From positions 124,001 through 188,000 of the forward strand of contig OX422189.1 of the NCBI GenBank assembly GCA_949130485.1: a DNA stretch of 64,000 bases. Reading direction: 5' to 3'. Below the pieces are notes generated by a model, which saw only the letters and a list, made by a program, of their open reading frames with translations, did no database searches and was not told where the DNA came from. Position 1 is the first letter of the stretch. The number at the start of each line of letters is the position of its first letter. The DNA comes from Agelas oroides. Lineage: Eukaryota > Porifera > Demospongiae > Agelasida > Agelasidae. A program made the translations under genes and the position numbers. Below are positions 1 through 26,086 of the stretch, piece by piece.

Positions 1-47
1 ATACAAGCTGTTATTGTAACTGAGTGATCCTCCCTCCTTCCTCCCAG

Positions 48-2392
<2,345 letters not shown>

Positions 2393-3214
2393 AGGAACGA
2401 ACGTACCTATATACCCCATGTCATACATGGTGTGTACTGGTGTGTAGTGTAGTCGTAGGGTTCACTCTTTTTAATGCCCCATCAGACTGTTAGATTTATT
2501 TTGTACCATGATCATTTTGTAGTTCTGCAATTTTTGGTTCTTCTCATTCAAATTGATTTTGATTCTCTGAGCAATGGACAGAATTCCGTCTCATGCTCAG
2601 TGCAATGTTCCGCTGAGACAGTGGTGTACCCAGACCCCAGCTTCTCACAAGGAAAAGGTTCTGGTGATGATTATAAGTCCAGCAGTTTAGCCACTGGCAC
2701 TAGATCATGCAGAAAACTTTAGCCTCACTCGTGCAGAAAACTTTAGCCTCACTCATGCAAACAAAGCGTATGTACGGTAAAACAGGGTTACATTGTGCCA
2801 TCTAACCTGCTGACTCGGCACAATCAAGAACATGTCACCAGACCACTTTCTCCTGAGAGGATGACGTCCGAGCACGAGCTAGACTAGCTGAGATGGAGTG
2901 TGAAATAGAACCCAAACACAAACACACAATAATATTACACAACAGTGACAATTGATGAACTGATAAGTTACTCGTTATAAAGGTTGAGTGCACAGTGTCA
3001 ACATTATGACAGACATTTTGATACACGGCTCACGAGAACAGAGGCTTGATATCCCAGACCTGCAGGAGGAGAGGGAGAGGAGAGGGAGAACGCTGACACT
3101 CAAATCCAGTTCCCCATCCCTTGTTCCCAAGCTCTTCGTACTCCAGAAGATGGAGAGGATCTACATCTAGCTAGCCTGGAACCGATGTATATAAAATTAT
3201 TACAGCTTTGTGAT
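2393..3214. other. Convergent interval, 3' ends of CH-domain gene and WDFY
   Basis: Probably the 3' UTRs of two genes that end towards each other. An open frame on + at 2988-3170 ends in a stop and contains IPDLQEERERRGR; it could be the terminal exon of something, but I see no partner exon and did not call a gene. Confidence 0.5.
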
Positions 3215-5595
3215 TCAGTCATGTTGTCTGACCCTGATGATTTTGTCTGTGCTGACAGTGATCCAGAGCCCTCTTGGTTGGTCCAAGTCCATACACGTGA
3301 TGGCCGAGTTCAGCTCCAGGAAAGCTGCAAGGGGTGTGCGGCTAGGAGGGAAAGAGGGGGGAGAGGAAGAGGGAGGAAGAGGGGGAGAAGGAGGGGGAGA
3401 GGATAAAGGAAGAGGAAGAAAGGAGGAAAGGGGAGTGAGGTGAAGAAACATCTACAAAGACAACAAATCGTAATGATAGGGGCTCACTCGTCTGTGGTGA
3501 TGGTGGAGTGACAGTCGTTGCACATGCGCACTGGGATCTCAAACCCCATTGGAGGGAAGGTGGACTGGTGGTTAGAACAGGTCGCACACACTGCACGACC
3601 ACACTTGCGACAGTGGTGCTGGGGAAGGAGGGGAAAGAGGGGAGGAGAGAAGAGGAGAAAAGGGGCGAGGGGGAAGGACTTATCATGTGATGGCTCATGA
3701 CCCTCATAATGAACATAACACGATGTGCCAGAACAAGATACACAATGCATCTGTCTGACTCCGAGTGTCTTCTGTGACCACAGGAGAGGGAGGAGAGGGA
3801 GGAGGAGGGAGGAGAGGGAGGAGAGGGAGGAGAGGGAGGAGGGAGGAGAGGGAGGAGAGGGAGGAAAGGGAGGAGGAGGGAGGAGGAGGGTTGAGAGGGA
3901 GGAGAGGGAGGAGGAGGGAGGAGGAGGGAGGAGAGGGAGGAGAGGGAGGAGGAGGGAGGAGAGGAAGGAGAGGGAGGAGAGGGAGGAGGAGGGAGGAGGA
4001 GGGAGGAGAGGGAGGAGAGGGAGGAGGAGGGAGGAGGAGGGAGGAGAGGGAGGAGAGGGAGGAGGAGGGAGGAGGAGGGAGGAGAGGGAGGAGGAGGGAG
4101 GAGATACAAGATACACAATGTACCTGTCTGACTCCAAGTGTCTTCTGTGACCACATGTCCTTTACATTCCAGAAAAAAGGAACACTGCATTTCTCACATG
4201 TGCTTCCTCCACCCCATTCTGCTGTCTGAGGGGAGGGAGGAGGGAGGAGGGAGGAGGGAGGAGGGAGGGAGGAGGGAGGAGGGAGGAGGGAGGAGGGAGG
4301 AGGGAGGAGGGAGGAGGGAGGAGGGAGGGAGGAGGGAGGGAGGAGGGAGGAGGGAGGGAGGAGGGAGGAGGGAGGAGGAGGGAGGGAGGAGGGAGGAGGG
4401 AGGAGGGAGGAGAGGAAGGGAGGAGGAAGGAGAGGGAAGAGGGGAAGGGAGGAGATGAAGGCAGGAGGGAGGGGGAGAGGAGGGAGGAGGGAGGAGGGAG
4501 GAGGGAGGAGGGAGGAGAGGAAGGGAGGAGGAAGGAGAGGGAGGAGGGGAAGGAGGAGATGAAGGCAGGAGGGAGGGGGAGAGGAGGGAGGAGAGGTAGG
4601 GAGGAAGAATGATAGGAGGGAGAGAGGGGGGAGGAGAGGGAGGATAAACCATGCAAGCACGTGACACGCCCCTCTCCCAATGCACCTCTTGTCTCTCAAT
4701 ATCAAGGTTCCACATCCCAACCATCCCATCGTCTGAAGTGGAGAGCAGGCGACGTGTGTGACTTGAGTACACCAGGGAACGAATTTTATTCCTGTACGTG
4801 TGTGTGGACGTGTTTGAGGTGAGGAGAGGGAAGGTGTGTGCATGCATTGGGGGCAAGGTGAGGAGAGGGAAGGTGTGTGCATGCATTGGGGGCAAGGTGA
4901 GGAGAGGGAAGGTGTGTGCATGCATTGGGGGCAAGGTGAGGAGAGGGAAGGTGTGTGCATGCATTGGGGGCAAGGTGAGGAGAGGGAAGGTGTGTGCATG
5001 CATTGGGGGCAGGGTGAGGAGAGGAAAGGTGTGTGCATGCGTGCTGGGAAGAGGTGAGGAGAGGGAAGGTGTGTGCATGCGTGCTGGGAAGAGGTGAGGA
5101 GAAGGAAGGTGTGTGCATGTGTGCTGGGAAGAGGTGAGGAGAGGGAAGGTGAGTGCATGTGTGCTGGGAAGAGAAGGGGAGAGGGATAACAGCTCAAGGC
5201 TGTGTCTCACCTGTGTCCGGTGAGTTCGTAGGCAGTTCCTTTCTGTGAGCCGATGTCCCAGACGACTATGATCTGATCAAACCCGCCAGTGAACAAGATT
5301 CTTCTTTCATTGTCGTAGCACAGAGAACGAACACTGCCTGTGGAGGGGGATGGGGGGGGGGGAGGGCATACAGGAGAGAGAAGAAAGTGAAGGTGGTAGG
5401 ATTCCCTCTCACCCTCACACCCTCACACTCCCACACCCTCACACACTCACTCTGGTGTCCTTTAAGTGTGGTGATGAGCTGGAATCCTGCTGTGTCCAAC
5501 TTCAGGACATTCACCTGACCACTGTAGTCCGCAACAAATGCGTACTTACTGCTAGCATCATATCTGTATAGATACGCTAAGGTAACGTGCACCGG

Positions 5596-5630
<35 letters not shown>

Positions 5631-7287
5631 GGGAGGGAGGGGGGGGGGGGGATACTCGACTGCCAGACACCATGCATGGGCCTCGAAGTTGCCCAGTTTC
5701 CGTCCGGTCTTGGTGCAGTACCACTGAAAAGTCTTATCACGACCGGCGCTCAACACCCATTCCACATCAGATACATACTTTATACTGGTCACTCTATTGG
5801 AATGGGCTGGTGGGGGTGTGAGTGTGGGGGGGAGGGGTGCATGCATGTGAAGGGTGGAGGAAGGGGAGGTTGTATGTCAGTTGCCATATGCATTTTGTTT
5901 ATTGCAATCAATCCAGCCACTTGACAGCAATCAAGTTTATAGTTGACATTAGTAAATGGAAAGTGTGACCATTAACGTACCAAGATAGGTTCTTTTAGGC
6001 TCCAACCGATTTAGGTCTCTAGATAATTTGTACTCCTGCACACGGGGAATAAGAAACAAGATAATTTGTACTCCTGCACATGGGGAATAAGAAACAAGAT
6101 ATCGATCGATCCCTCCTTTGCCAGAGGGATTGGAGAGAGATGGTTGTGACTGTCATAAGGCACAATGTAACTCAGAGGGATTGGAGAAGGATGATTGTGA
6201 CTGTCATAAGGTACAATGTAACTCAGCTAGTGACTGTATGGGTAAGTTCAACCTGTATCCTAAATTGCTCCGCCCCTAGCCATAATGCACTAGTACATGG
6301 AAGAGAGGCCAGTGCGACACGGAGCACTACCAGGAACTCACATGGGTGGCTCCACTACCGAGACCCACAAACAGTCTTTGAGAGTCATGATCATAGGCCA
6401 GTGAGGACGCAGCAGCTAGAGGGAAAGAAGGTTACTCACAAACTAGGCAGCAATGGTGAGGAAGCTTCTCCTATGGCTTACAAACTAATGAATGAAAGTA
6501 GCTGATCAATATACATTCACTTTCAATCATGTAGTACACCTGTCCACTTACACTGGCATTCTCTCCTTTCCTACCCTTTCCCTCCACCCTCCCCTCCCCC
6601 CTCTCCCCCCTCCACCCTTCCCTCCCCCCTCTCCCCCCTCCACCCTCCCCTCCCCCCTCCCTCACGTCCACTATGGCTTACACTGGTAGACCTGGCAGAT
6701 GGAAGGCCAATACTGCCCACTGTCTCGCTTGATCCACACACGCAGAGTCCTGCAAAATGATCAGCCCATAACAATAACACTGCCTTCGTGTCAATGACAG
6801 CACATGACGCCACACAACACCTGAAGGCAAGGGCTAGTAACTTGTATCATCTGTTGAAGTGTTTGTGACCAGGATCAAATGAAATAAGCAATCAATGTTC
6901 TTTAAGAGTCAATCAAGTGATCAATGTGACCTCTGAATGGAACAGATGAACAATCATACCGTAAATCAAGCCATCAAGAGCTTCAGAAGGGACAACCAGG
7001 CACATTTGTCACTGACTAAAAATCTTGATCTTGGGTTACAAACACTTCATTTTGTGAGCACCCCTTATACTGATACTTACAGTACAGTGCACCTCCCTCC
7101 CCCTCCTCCCCACCACCCCCTCGTCCCTCCCCCCCTCCCCCCTCCCTCACTTATCATCGCTGACGCTGATCACAGCATCCTCTCCTGGTACGCCTACCGC
7201 CCCATTGACGCTGTCAGAGTGGCCTTCCAGCTTGCTCAGCAGTATCGGACGCTTGCTCTTCGACACCATTCCAGCCATTCTGGCCAT
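3215..7287 (-). CDS. WDFY2: WD-repeat and FYVE domain protein (WDFY1/2 type)
   Basis: Eleven exons in coding order: 7287-7151, 6749-6682, 6415-6342, 6035-5981, 5806-5656, 5563-5451, 5337-5211, 4791-4686, 4225-4124, 3618-3488, 3341-3215. They give 396 residues (human WDFY2 has 400). Six WD repeats come first, then a FYVE zinc finger at about residues 282-348 with the RQHHCRKCG signature and paired cysteines, then a last WD repeat after the finger, as in the family. FYVE fingers bind phosphatidylinositol 3-phosphate, so the protein should act on early endosomes. The start is the first of three close ATGs (MARMAGM). Introns 7-9 hold large repeats. Exon 4 has a duplicated acceptor and exon 9 a partial copy downstream. 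The start lies 158 bp from the divergent FXR start. Confidence 0.93.
3780..4106. repeat. GGGAGGA purine tract in WDFY intron 9
   Basis: Simple GGGAGGAG repeat on +, which is CCTCCC on the WDFY sense strand. It is flanked by two copies of the 3' part of WDFY exon 9 (3734-3783 and 4107-4156), so the tract looks amplified together with exon sequence. Confidence 0.95.
4229..4655. repeat. GGGAGGA purine tract upstream of WDFY exon 9
   Basis: Simple purine repeat on +, pyrimidine on the sense strand, ending a few bases before the exon 9 acceptor. Its central part is itself a longer duplicated block. Confidence 0.95.
4812..5170. repeat. 39-bp minisatellite in WDFY intron 7
   Basis: About nine units of a 39-bp repeat containing GTGTGTGCATGCATTGGGGG. 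Because 39 is divisible by three, it makes long false open frames on the minus strand. Confidence 0.93.
6021..6096. repeat. 38-bp tandem duplication carrying a splice acceptor
   Basis: Two adjacent 38-bp copies with one mismatch, 6021-6058 and 6059-6096. Each contains the end of WDFY intron 3, the CAG acceptor and the first bases of exon 4. Confidence 0.93.
6122..6223. repeat. 51-bp tandem duplication in WDFY intron 3
   Basis: Two copies starting CAGAGGGATTGGAGA at 6122 and 6173, slightly diverged. Confidence 0.85.
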
Positions 7288-7445
7288 TCGCGGGACGATC
7301 GTCCCAAGACTATGCTTGTACAATACACAATGGTGACGTAATGCAGTTCAGCTAGTCATGTGAGTGTCACGTGTCTGAAAGTTCTCTGGGACTCTGTCGC
7401 GTACTGGTTCTCGTCTCCAACGCTCCATCGACTCAACACGTTGGT
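7288..7445. promoter_or_regulatory. Shared promoter between WDFY and FXR
   Basis: 158 bp separate the two divergent start codons. A CRE-like TGACGTAA lies at 7334-7341. No TATA box is visible. Activity is inferred from position only. Confidence 0.55.
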
Positions 7446-10400
7446 ATGGAGGTCGAGGTCGTCTTTCCTCATATCTGTGGAGCATTCTACAAGGTGAGTG
7501 CTGGCGACTGCGCCCCGTATCTGTTAGGTTGATCGTCCCGCCACCGCCTCCCACGTGGGTTCCGCCCCCATCACAAAGTAGTAGGTGTGAGAGGCAGTCA
7601 GATCTGACAGACAGAATACATTCACACAAACTTTACATAGTACTATAGCTATAAAAATAGGACCAGTAAAAAATGCTTCAGGCTGTGTAATTTATACGGG
7701 AAAATATGCCAAGATTTGGGGGTGTCACTGCAGTACACGTAGCATGGTACAGAACCATGAAGCAAATTTCTCCCTCTCTCCCCAGGCATCAATAGTTGAC
7801 ATCAACCTATCCAATGGCACAGTACTGCTGGCATTTGAGAATGAGTGAGCTATTGTTGTTTGTCGTCTATATGTGCCTGTATGTGACAAGAGCGCATAAG
7901 AACGGGCGGCTAGAGTAAGAGCGTGTAACTCTGTAAATTTGAAACAGGTCGGAATTATTGAACCGTACTAAAAATAGTAACGCGTACTGCGCCGCTGCGC
8001 GTAGACATAAGCCGTTGCTAAGCACGTGCCGTGTGTTCTATTATTAGTACGGCTGAATAATTTTGACCGGACTGTGGGCTTCTATTGGAGTTACACCCTC
8101 TTACTCTAGCCGCCCGTTCTTATGCACTCTTGATGTGAGTTGAACTGGATGCTGCATGTTTCATCTTGTGCCTCTAACCCCTTGTCATGTGACTGACTTG
8201 TGCCTCTAACCCCTCGTCATGTGACTGACTTGTGTCCACTGTACTGTAGCTGGAAGGCCAATACTTGGGTGGAGCTCGCTCATGTGCGGTATCCCCCTGT
8301 GGGTCAGCCTGCCGCTGACATCAATATCCAACCGGGTGCTAATGTGGAGGTAAGAGCTGGTGTCTGTGTTTTATCAGCCTTCGGTGACACCCCTGTTGTT
8401 CATCCTCTGCTTCTCATCTGATCCTCCACAGGCCCTCCTTCCTCACCACAACAACGAACCAGCTGGGTGGTGGATGGGGACACTAGTCAAATCCAAGGGA
8501 GAGGTGAGGCACATTACAACTGAAGTGAAAGTGAACACATGGAAGTGCAGAATACAAGGAGTGCCCTCTCTATGTGAGAGAGGACACACAGGGGTCATTT
8601 TCTCCCTAAATCATGCTGGTTTTCTGAATGATCAGTTTTCCTAGCACTTCCAAGCAACTAGCTGAAAGGGCTTACAAGCGAGGGTTTTAGCAAGTGTTTG
8701 AATAGCTTCTCATGGTCTTCTTCTGCAGCTGCATGTTGTGGAGTTTCAGTCCGGTTCAGAGAAGTACCAGGATATCGTGGAACATGACAAACTCAGAATG
8801 CCCAGCAACAAGTGAGCTCCCTCCCTCCTCTCCTTCCTCTCCCCTTCCCTTCCTCATCTTTCTCCTCTCTCTTCCTCCTCCTACTCTTCACATTCCCTCC
8901 TCCTTTCTTAATTCCTGTCCTTCACATTGTATCTTCCAATCCTCTTCAGCCCACCCCTACAGTTTGTCAAAACTACACACCCTGCCTTGATCTCCCCTCA
9001 CACATACACACACAATTGTTTACCCTCCCCCTCCTCACCCACATAATGTACACACTTGCTTCCCTCAGCCCTCCTCTATCTAAGGTGCAGTTTTATCAGA
9101 AAGAGTTCCCAGTACCTGAAGAGATACAGGAATTGTGAGTGTATGAATACCATCATGCTATCAGTGGTGGGCCTTCCCTCCAAGAATTCTTGTGAAATGC
9201 CCCTTCCTTCCACCCACTCCTTTCATTCCTCTTTCCTTTCCTCCCTCCCTCCCCCTCTCCTTCCTCAGCTGCAAAAGAAGAGATGTCCATCGAAACTTCA
9301 GAACAAAAATCAAGGCTATATGTGTCTCCTACGATGACAGCAAAAAAGCTCTAGTTGTCCTGGTAAACTGACGATTGCTGGAGACCCTTGGCATTGTCAT
9401 ACCCTCACCCTCTCCCCTCTCCCCTCTCTCACACATACACACACACTTATCACACCCACCTAGACTGATAATGAGACATGTATAGAGAGAGCTGTTCTAC
9501 TCATTGACATTCACTTCAAAGACCTCGGGATTCAGAGGAGCTTACTCACCAGGAACGAGATTGTCGCACAGCGGGTGAGAGAGGTAGCCGAATGAGAGAG
9601 AGAGTTAGCCTAGCCTCATTCCTATTGGGTGGGGGCCTGGGGACAAGCGATTTAGCCAAATGTGATCTGTGCATGTGTGGATAGCCATACTAGTCTCATT
9701 CCCAGGCTCCATTCCACCTAGTATTGGCCTAGGAACGAGGCTATGACCATTATTGTTGTGTGTGTGAGGGAGACGAATGTACTAGTCTTCCCCCACGTAC
9801 TGCAAGCTGAGTGACGACCTGGAAACAAGGCTGTGTGTATGTGGTCTACTAGCTGTGGTGTGGTTTGTTCCAGGTGTCCCAGCAGCAGCAAAGACAGCTG
9901 GAGTCGGGTCTCTTTGAGCAGCGGTTCTTCGTGCCAGGAGACCTGGTGGGCCTGGCCATTGGAAAGGAGGGGGTTAACGTGAATGAAGTGCGGAGAATGG
10001 ACGGCATTGTCTCTGTGGAGTTTGAAGACCACTCTTCTATGTTCAGAGTTCGGGCAGAGGTGAGTTGGCTGGTCTGAGCGAGTGCTAGAGCTCGGTGCCA
10101 TGAGGTGTGTGTTTCTTCCTCAGACACAAGAGGCCCTGGCCAGAGCTAAAGAGAGACTGCAGTATGCAAAGGACACAGTCCTCATCCCAAGGAACCTTGC
10201 AGGTCAGCCTCAGTGGATAATGTCTCCACACACACACACACACACACACTTCACCCCTCTCTCACTCCTGACTACAGGCAAGGTGATAGGCAAGCGGGGA
10301 GACATTATCCAGGTGATTCTGGAGAAGTCGAAGGTGAACAACGTGAGGGTGGTCGGAGACGAGGAGGCCAAGCAAAGAAACCTTGACGTCTCAGCACAGG

Positions 10401-11914
10401 TGTGAGGGTGTGCTGTGAGGATGGGTGAGGTGTGAGGATATGCTGTGAGGGTGTGCTGTGAGGGTGGCTGGTGGGCATATTGTGAGGGTGTGCTGTGAAA
10501 GTACGGTGGGTGGGTGAGGTGTGTGGGTGTGCTGTGAGGGTGGCTGGTGGGCATATTGTGAGGGTGTGCTGTGAAAGTGCGGTGGGTGGATGAGGTGTGG
10601 GTATGTATTGTGAAAGTGAGGGGGGGGGGAGGGACAGCTGTGTGGATGTTGATGTGTGATGTAAAGTGTTGATCTCACTCTCCACTTCTGCAGGTACCTT
10701 TTGACTTCATTGGTCGGAAGTCAGCAATTGAGAATGCCAAAATGATGCTGGAGTATCACTTAGACCATCTCAAGGTGGGAACTGCTCTTGAGTCTTGAAG
10801 GCCTATAGTCTTCCTTCCCTCTCCCTCTCTCTCTCTCCTCCCCCCTCCCTATCACCTTCCCTCCTCCCTTCCTTGTAGCAAGTGGAGAGCATTCTACAGA
10901 CCCGTAGAGAGATGGACAGTCAGTTGCAACAAAACAGCTATGGGGATAATACCCCTACCTATTACCCTCGTCCTGGAGAGAGGGACGCTAGTGGTGGGTC
11001 TCCTCCCTGGAGCAGAAGAGGGAGAGGGAGGGGAGGGTTCAGAGGAGCCAGACATGGAGACTCCGGGTTAGTACGTGGTGTCACTCTGTCTGTTAGTAAC
11101 TTTGTTTTCCACCCAGCTGACTGTTGCTTTCAGCTTTCTTTTGGTTTGCTCATGGGAGTAGGGAGCCTACTGGTGGTGTCATCCTGTCTGATAGAGTATC
11201 TTGTTTTCGAGGGTGCTTTTGACTTGCTCGTTCAGTTTTTGTATGGGTAGAACTTGGAAGCAAGAGTATGTCCTTCTTACCTACCTACCTTCCTTGTTGA
11301 ACATTCTGTAATGAGGTGACAATGAGCCGTTGCTTGCTTCTCTCCTTAGGAGCCGTTCTGAGGAGGACTCCAGGCTTCCCGAGACTTCTTCCTCCCCCAA
11401 CCAGCAGCAACCCCTGGAGTGGGGTACACAGGAGGGGGGAGGAGAGAGGGAGGAAGAAAGGGATATCTATTACTCCTCCCAGGAGGAGGACTCTGACTCA
11501 AGTCCGAGCGTAGAGGAGGAAGGAGAGGAGATTAGTGGAGAGGAACAGGTAAGGCACACCCATTACAGGAGTGGCAGTGGCTGTTATAAACGATACTTTC
11601 TTCTCTTCTAGCGCAATAGTCCTCCAGAGGATGACCGTGGTCCTGACCGACGCAGACAGCGGGGAGGCTACAGAGGTAGACGTGGCCGGGGGCGTGGGAG
11701 GGGAGGATGGGGGGGGCGAGGGTACAGAGGCCAGCGACCCCCCAGGCAAGACTGGCAGAATGGAGACAATGGTGACCAACAACAGGAACGATCCTTGGCA
11801 ACGCAGGACAACTCTCCAAAACCACAGCGGGGACCACGTGGGGGGAGGAGGGGAAGGAGGGAGGAACATCTGCAGACCACAGAAAGCAGACCGACTGAGC
11901 CGTCAGGTCACTGA
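7446..11914 (+). CDS. FMR1: FMRP/FXR family RNA-binding protein
   Basis: Fifteen exons: 7446-7493, 7786-7844, 8250-8349, 8432-8503, 8729-8811, 9069-9134, 9269-9362, 9464-9574, 9874-10059, 10124-10202, 10278-10399, 10694-10774, 10879-11066, 11350-11548, 11612-11914, giving 596 residues. The N-terminal tudor/agenet pair starts MEVEVVFPHICGAFYK. KH1 lies at about 212-273 (GLAIGKEGVN) and KH2 at about 300-367 (GKVIGKRGDI, GRKSAIENAK). The tail has an acidic stretch and two RGG-rich segments. This is the single-gene ancestor type of FMR1, FXR1 and FXR2, which bind mRNA and repress translation in the cytoplasm. The symbol stands for the family, since one-to-one orthology cannot apply. Intron 1 carries a MITE and intron 11 a minisatellite. 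Confidence 0.93.
7887..8132. mobile_element. MITE copy A with about 44-bp terminal inverted repeats
   Basis: Ends are CAAGAGCGCATAAGAACGGG and its complement, with the inverted repeat continuing to about 44 bp and a few mismatches. ATGTGA directly flanks both ends, a probable 6-bp target duplication. It lies in FXR intron 2 and encodes nothing. Confidence 0.85.
8165..8230. repeat. 32-bp tandem duplication in FXR intron 2
   Basis: Two copies of a unit containing GCCTCTAACCCC and GTCATGTGACTGA lie just upstream of exon 3. Confidence 0.8.
9691..9743. mobile_element. Hairpin element, AGCCTCGTTCCCAGGC family
   Basis: Imperfect arms TAGTCTCATTCCCAGGC and CCTAGGAACGAGGCTA in FXR intron 8. Confidence 0.6.
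10400..10618. repeat. Minisatellite in FXR intron 11
   Basis: Irregular tandem units built on GTGAGGGTGTGCTGTGA, beginning at the donor of exon 11, so the repeat appears grown from the GTGTGAGG donor itself. Confidence 0.85.
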
Positions 11915-12604
11915 ACACTAGGGGGGTGATTGCCCATCATAAGCCATACACTACAAATATAGAGACAATGTATAGTTGAAGTATGTGATAATTATTCACA
12001 TTAATTTTGTGCAATACATGCTACAGTATTTTGATGACATCTCACTGCTCTCAATGTAGGGTTTTATTGTGACACCATGGCGTAGTCATTTCTTCTTTGA
12101 TGTCCTTTGCAACGTGCAATATAACTATTTGATTTCTTTGACTGTCACCGTGCGTGCGTCTAATCCCCTAGTCTTGTTCTAAGGTCTTTCTGCTAACATG
12201 CATGCATACTGCCAAGTGATGAACAAACTGAAGCAGGGAAAGCCTGGGAATGAGGCTGGAATTCCCTGGTGTCTTGGTGAAGGATAGTAGCATCACAGGT
12301 CTGCCAATTGTAATAGACCCCCCTCGCCTGGGAGTACATAGAATGTGCGGTGAACTCTTCTATATTCCAAACCTCTGAAACAAGGATGCTTCCCATATTA
12401 ACCCTAAAACTTGCTTGTGCACCCACTTCACCATATAATGTCATGAAGAAGGGAGACAATTGGAAAAACTGACAACTATAATAAAATAAAATTTGTAGCA
12501 AAAGATCACCAGATAGTTAAATACCAGATAATAAGACAACTGAACTTTTAACTACCGCACACAAGAACCATGCACAAAACATGACACACTCTGAAGAAAA
12601 AGAT
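11915..12604. other. Convergent interval between FXR and RING ligase
   Basis: Presumably two 3' UTRs. A half copy of the hairpin family (GCCTGGGAATGAGGCT) lies near 12241-12256. No other gene is visible. Confidence 0.55.
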
Positions 12605-13738
12605 CTACACTGAGCCGTATCTGGTCTGTAAAATATCATGAGGTCGATCGACAGGAAGAAGACGTGACTCACTGCCTGAGGTTGCAGGAAAAGGTGTGTC
12701 TTCATCTGAGGAGGAGAGTAGAAGGGGAGGAGGAGGAGGAATGTTTCTAGCTGCCCCCTCATTTGGCTTCCGTGACACATCCAATTTGCACAAGGGGCAC
12801 AGGGAGCTGTGATTGCTCAGCCACTCGTCTACACACTTTGGGTGGAACACATGGTCACACGGCAACACGCGAACATCATTACCCTCTTGGAAATCCTCCA
12901 CACAAATCGCACAAGCATCGCAAACTTCCTTGCCAACATGATATTTTCTTTTTGGCAGTCTCTTTGTCTCTGCTGCTCCCAACGGCACCTGAGCCCCAAG
13001 GTCTACCTGCAGCTCCTGCAACTGACGCAAGATACTCTCAATGAGTTCCTGTCGAGCAAGCCTCTCCTGTCGATGCAGCTGCTCAAAGGTTCTCCGTCGT
13101 TCCTCAATGTCGTGAATCCGGTACTCAACATCCGGGTCTCTGTTACGCACACAAAGACAAAATCCTAAACAACATAAACACACACAGCAGAGGAGGAGTA
13201 GGCTGGGGAGACTGACTACAAATACAGAAATAAAATCACTGCTGTAGACAAGAGCAGTGATGGGATCAGCTGATGAGTTGGAGAGGGCCTTCTCCTTCAA
13301 ATAGTTAGCATAGTGTTCAGTCACAATTGCCACAGGAAACTGCATATTTCTAACAGCTCGAGAAAGCGAACGATTTGTGTCATTGTAGCTAAAAGCAATG
13401 ACCAGCTTGTAACCCGCATTACGTACATTGTTGACCATCTCAATGGCACATGAAGGGTGCCCCTCCACCAATGCAATCCAGTTTGCAGTTAAATTCTCTA
13501 GAAGTGGGACGTGTTGACAAGCATCACGAGGTTCTGGTTGTATTATATGTCCCTTAATCCCTCCTGCAGGGATATTGGCATAATGGTTTGCGAATAACTG
13601 ATCCATGTAATTTGTCAAATTTTTGTCTGGCTGACCATTGTACTGTAAGTTGACATAAAACTCTCCCAGCACACACGATCCGCCATTGAGGAGGAAGAGC
13701 GCTAGTAACACGACCGCTCGAGACACAAAGGCACTCAT
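12605..13738 (-). CDS. PA-TM-RING E3 ubiquitin ligase (RNF13/GRAIL type)
   Basis: A single uninterrupted exon of 377 residues. A signal peptide (about 1-25) is followed by a protease-associated luminal domain with several NxS/T glycosylation sites, a transmembrane segment at about 164-197, a charged coiled-coil stretch (about 203-248), and a RING-H2 finger: C276, C279, C294, H296, H299, C302, C314, C317. The C-terminal tail is rich in proline and serine. This order defines the PA-TM-RING ligases, which ubiquitinate membrane cargo on endosomes and lysosomes. Which human member is closest cannot be told from motifs alone. Having no intron is unusual here and could mean a retrocopy that became functional. 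It starts 170 bp from the divergent adhesion GPCR. Confidence 0.93.
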   Translation of the reverse strand: MSAFVSRAVVLLALFLLNGGSCVLGEFYVNLQYNGQPDKNLTNYMDQLFANHYANIPAGGIKGHIIQPEPRDACQHVPLLENLTANWIALVEGHPSCAIEMVNNVRNAGYKLVIAFSYNDTNRSLSRAVRNMQFPVAIVTEHYANYLKEKALSNSSADPITALVYSSDFISVFVVSLPSLLLLCCVCLCCLGFCLCVRNRDPDVEYRIHDIEERRRTFEQLHRQERLARQELIESILRQLQELQVDLGAQVPLGAAETKRLPKRKYHVGKEVCDACAICVEDFQEGNDVRVLPCDHVFHPKCVDEWLSNHSSLCPLCKLDVSRKPNEGAARNIPPPPPLLLSSSDEDTPFPATSGSESRLLPVDRPHDILQTRYGSV

Positions 13739-13908
13739 TATTCACACCAGAGTAGACCAATCGGATCAAGCAGACACACTTCCCACCGTCAGTTTTCCGT
13801 CAACCATTTTCTTTTGCTTCGCATGCAGTACGTCATGGGAGGATGGGCCAGGAAATTCCTGCAAAGCTTAGAAAGGGCGGGGCTGGTAAGCGCATAGAGG
13901 GGGCGTGA
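13739..13908. promoter_or_regulatory. Shared promoter between RING ligase and adhesion GPCR
   Basis: 170 bp between divergent starts. A CRE-like site (TGACGTAC on the minus strand) lies at 13828-13835. Confidence 0.5.

Positions 13909-26086
<12,178 letters not shown>

Noticed and set aside
2988..3170. Plus-strand frame ending LVPKLFVLQKMERIYI
   Set aside because: It could be a terminal exon, but no in-phase upstream exon is visible, so no gene was called.
3342..5210. Very long minus-strand open frames of 280-500 codons rich in P, S and L
   Set aside because: They are made by the GGGAGGA tracts and the 39-bp minisatellite, have no domain, and cover WDFY introns and exons in mixed frames.
7348..7629. 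Minus-strand frame of 93 codons
   Set aside because: It lies over the FXR first exon and promoter on the opposite strand and matches nothing I recognise.
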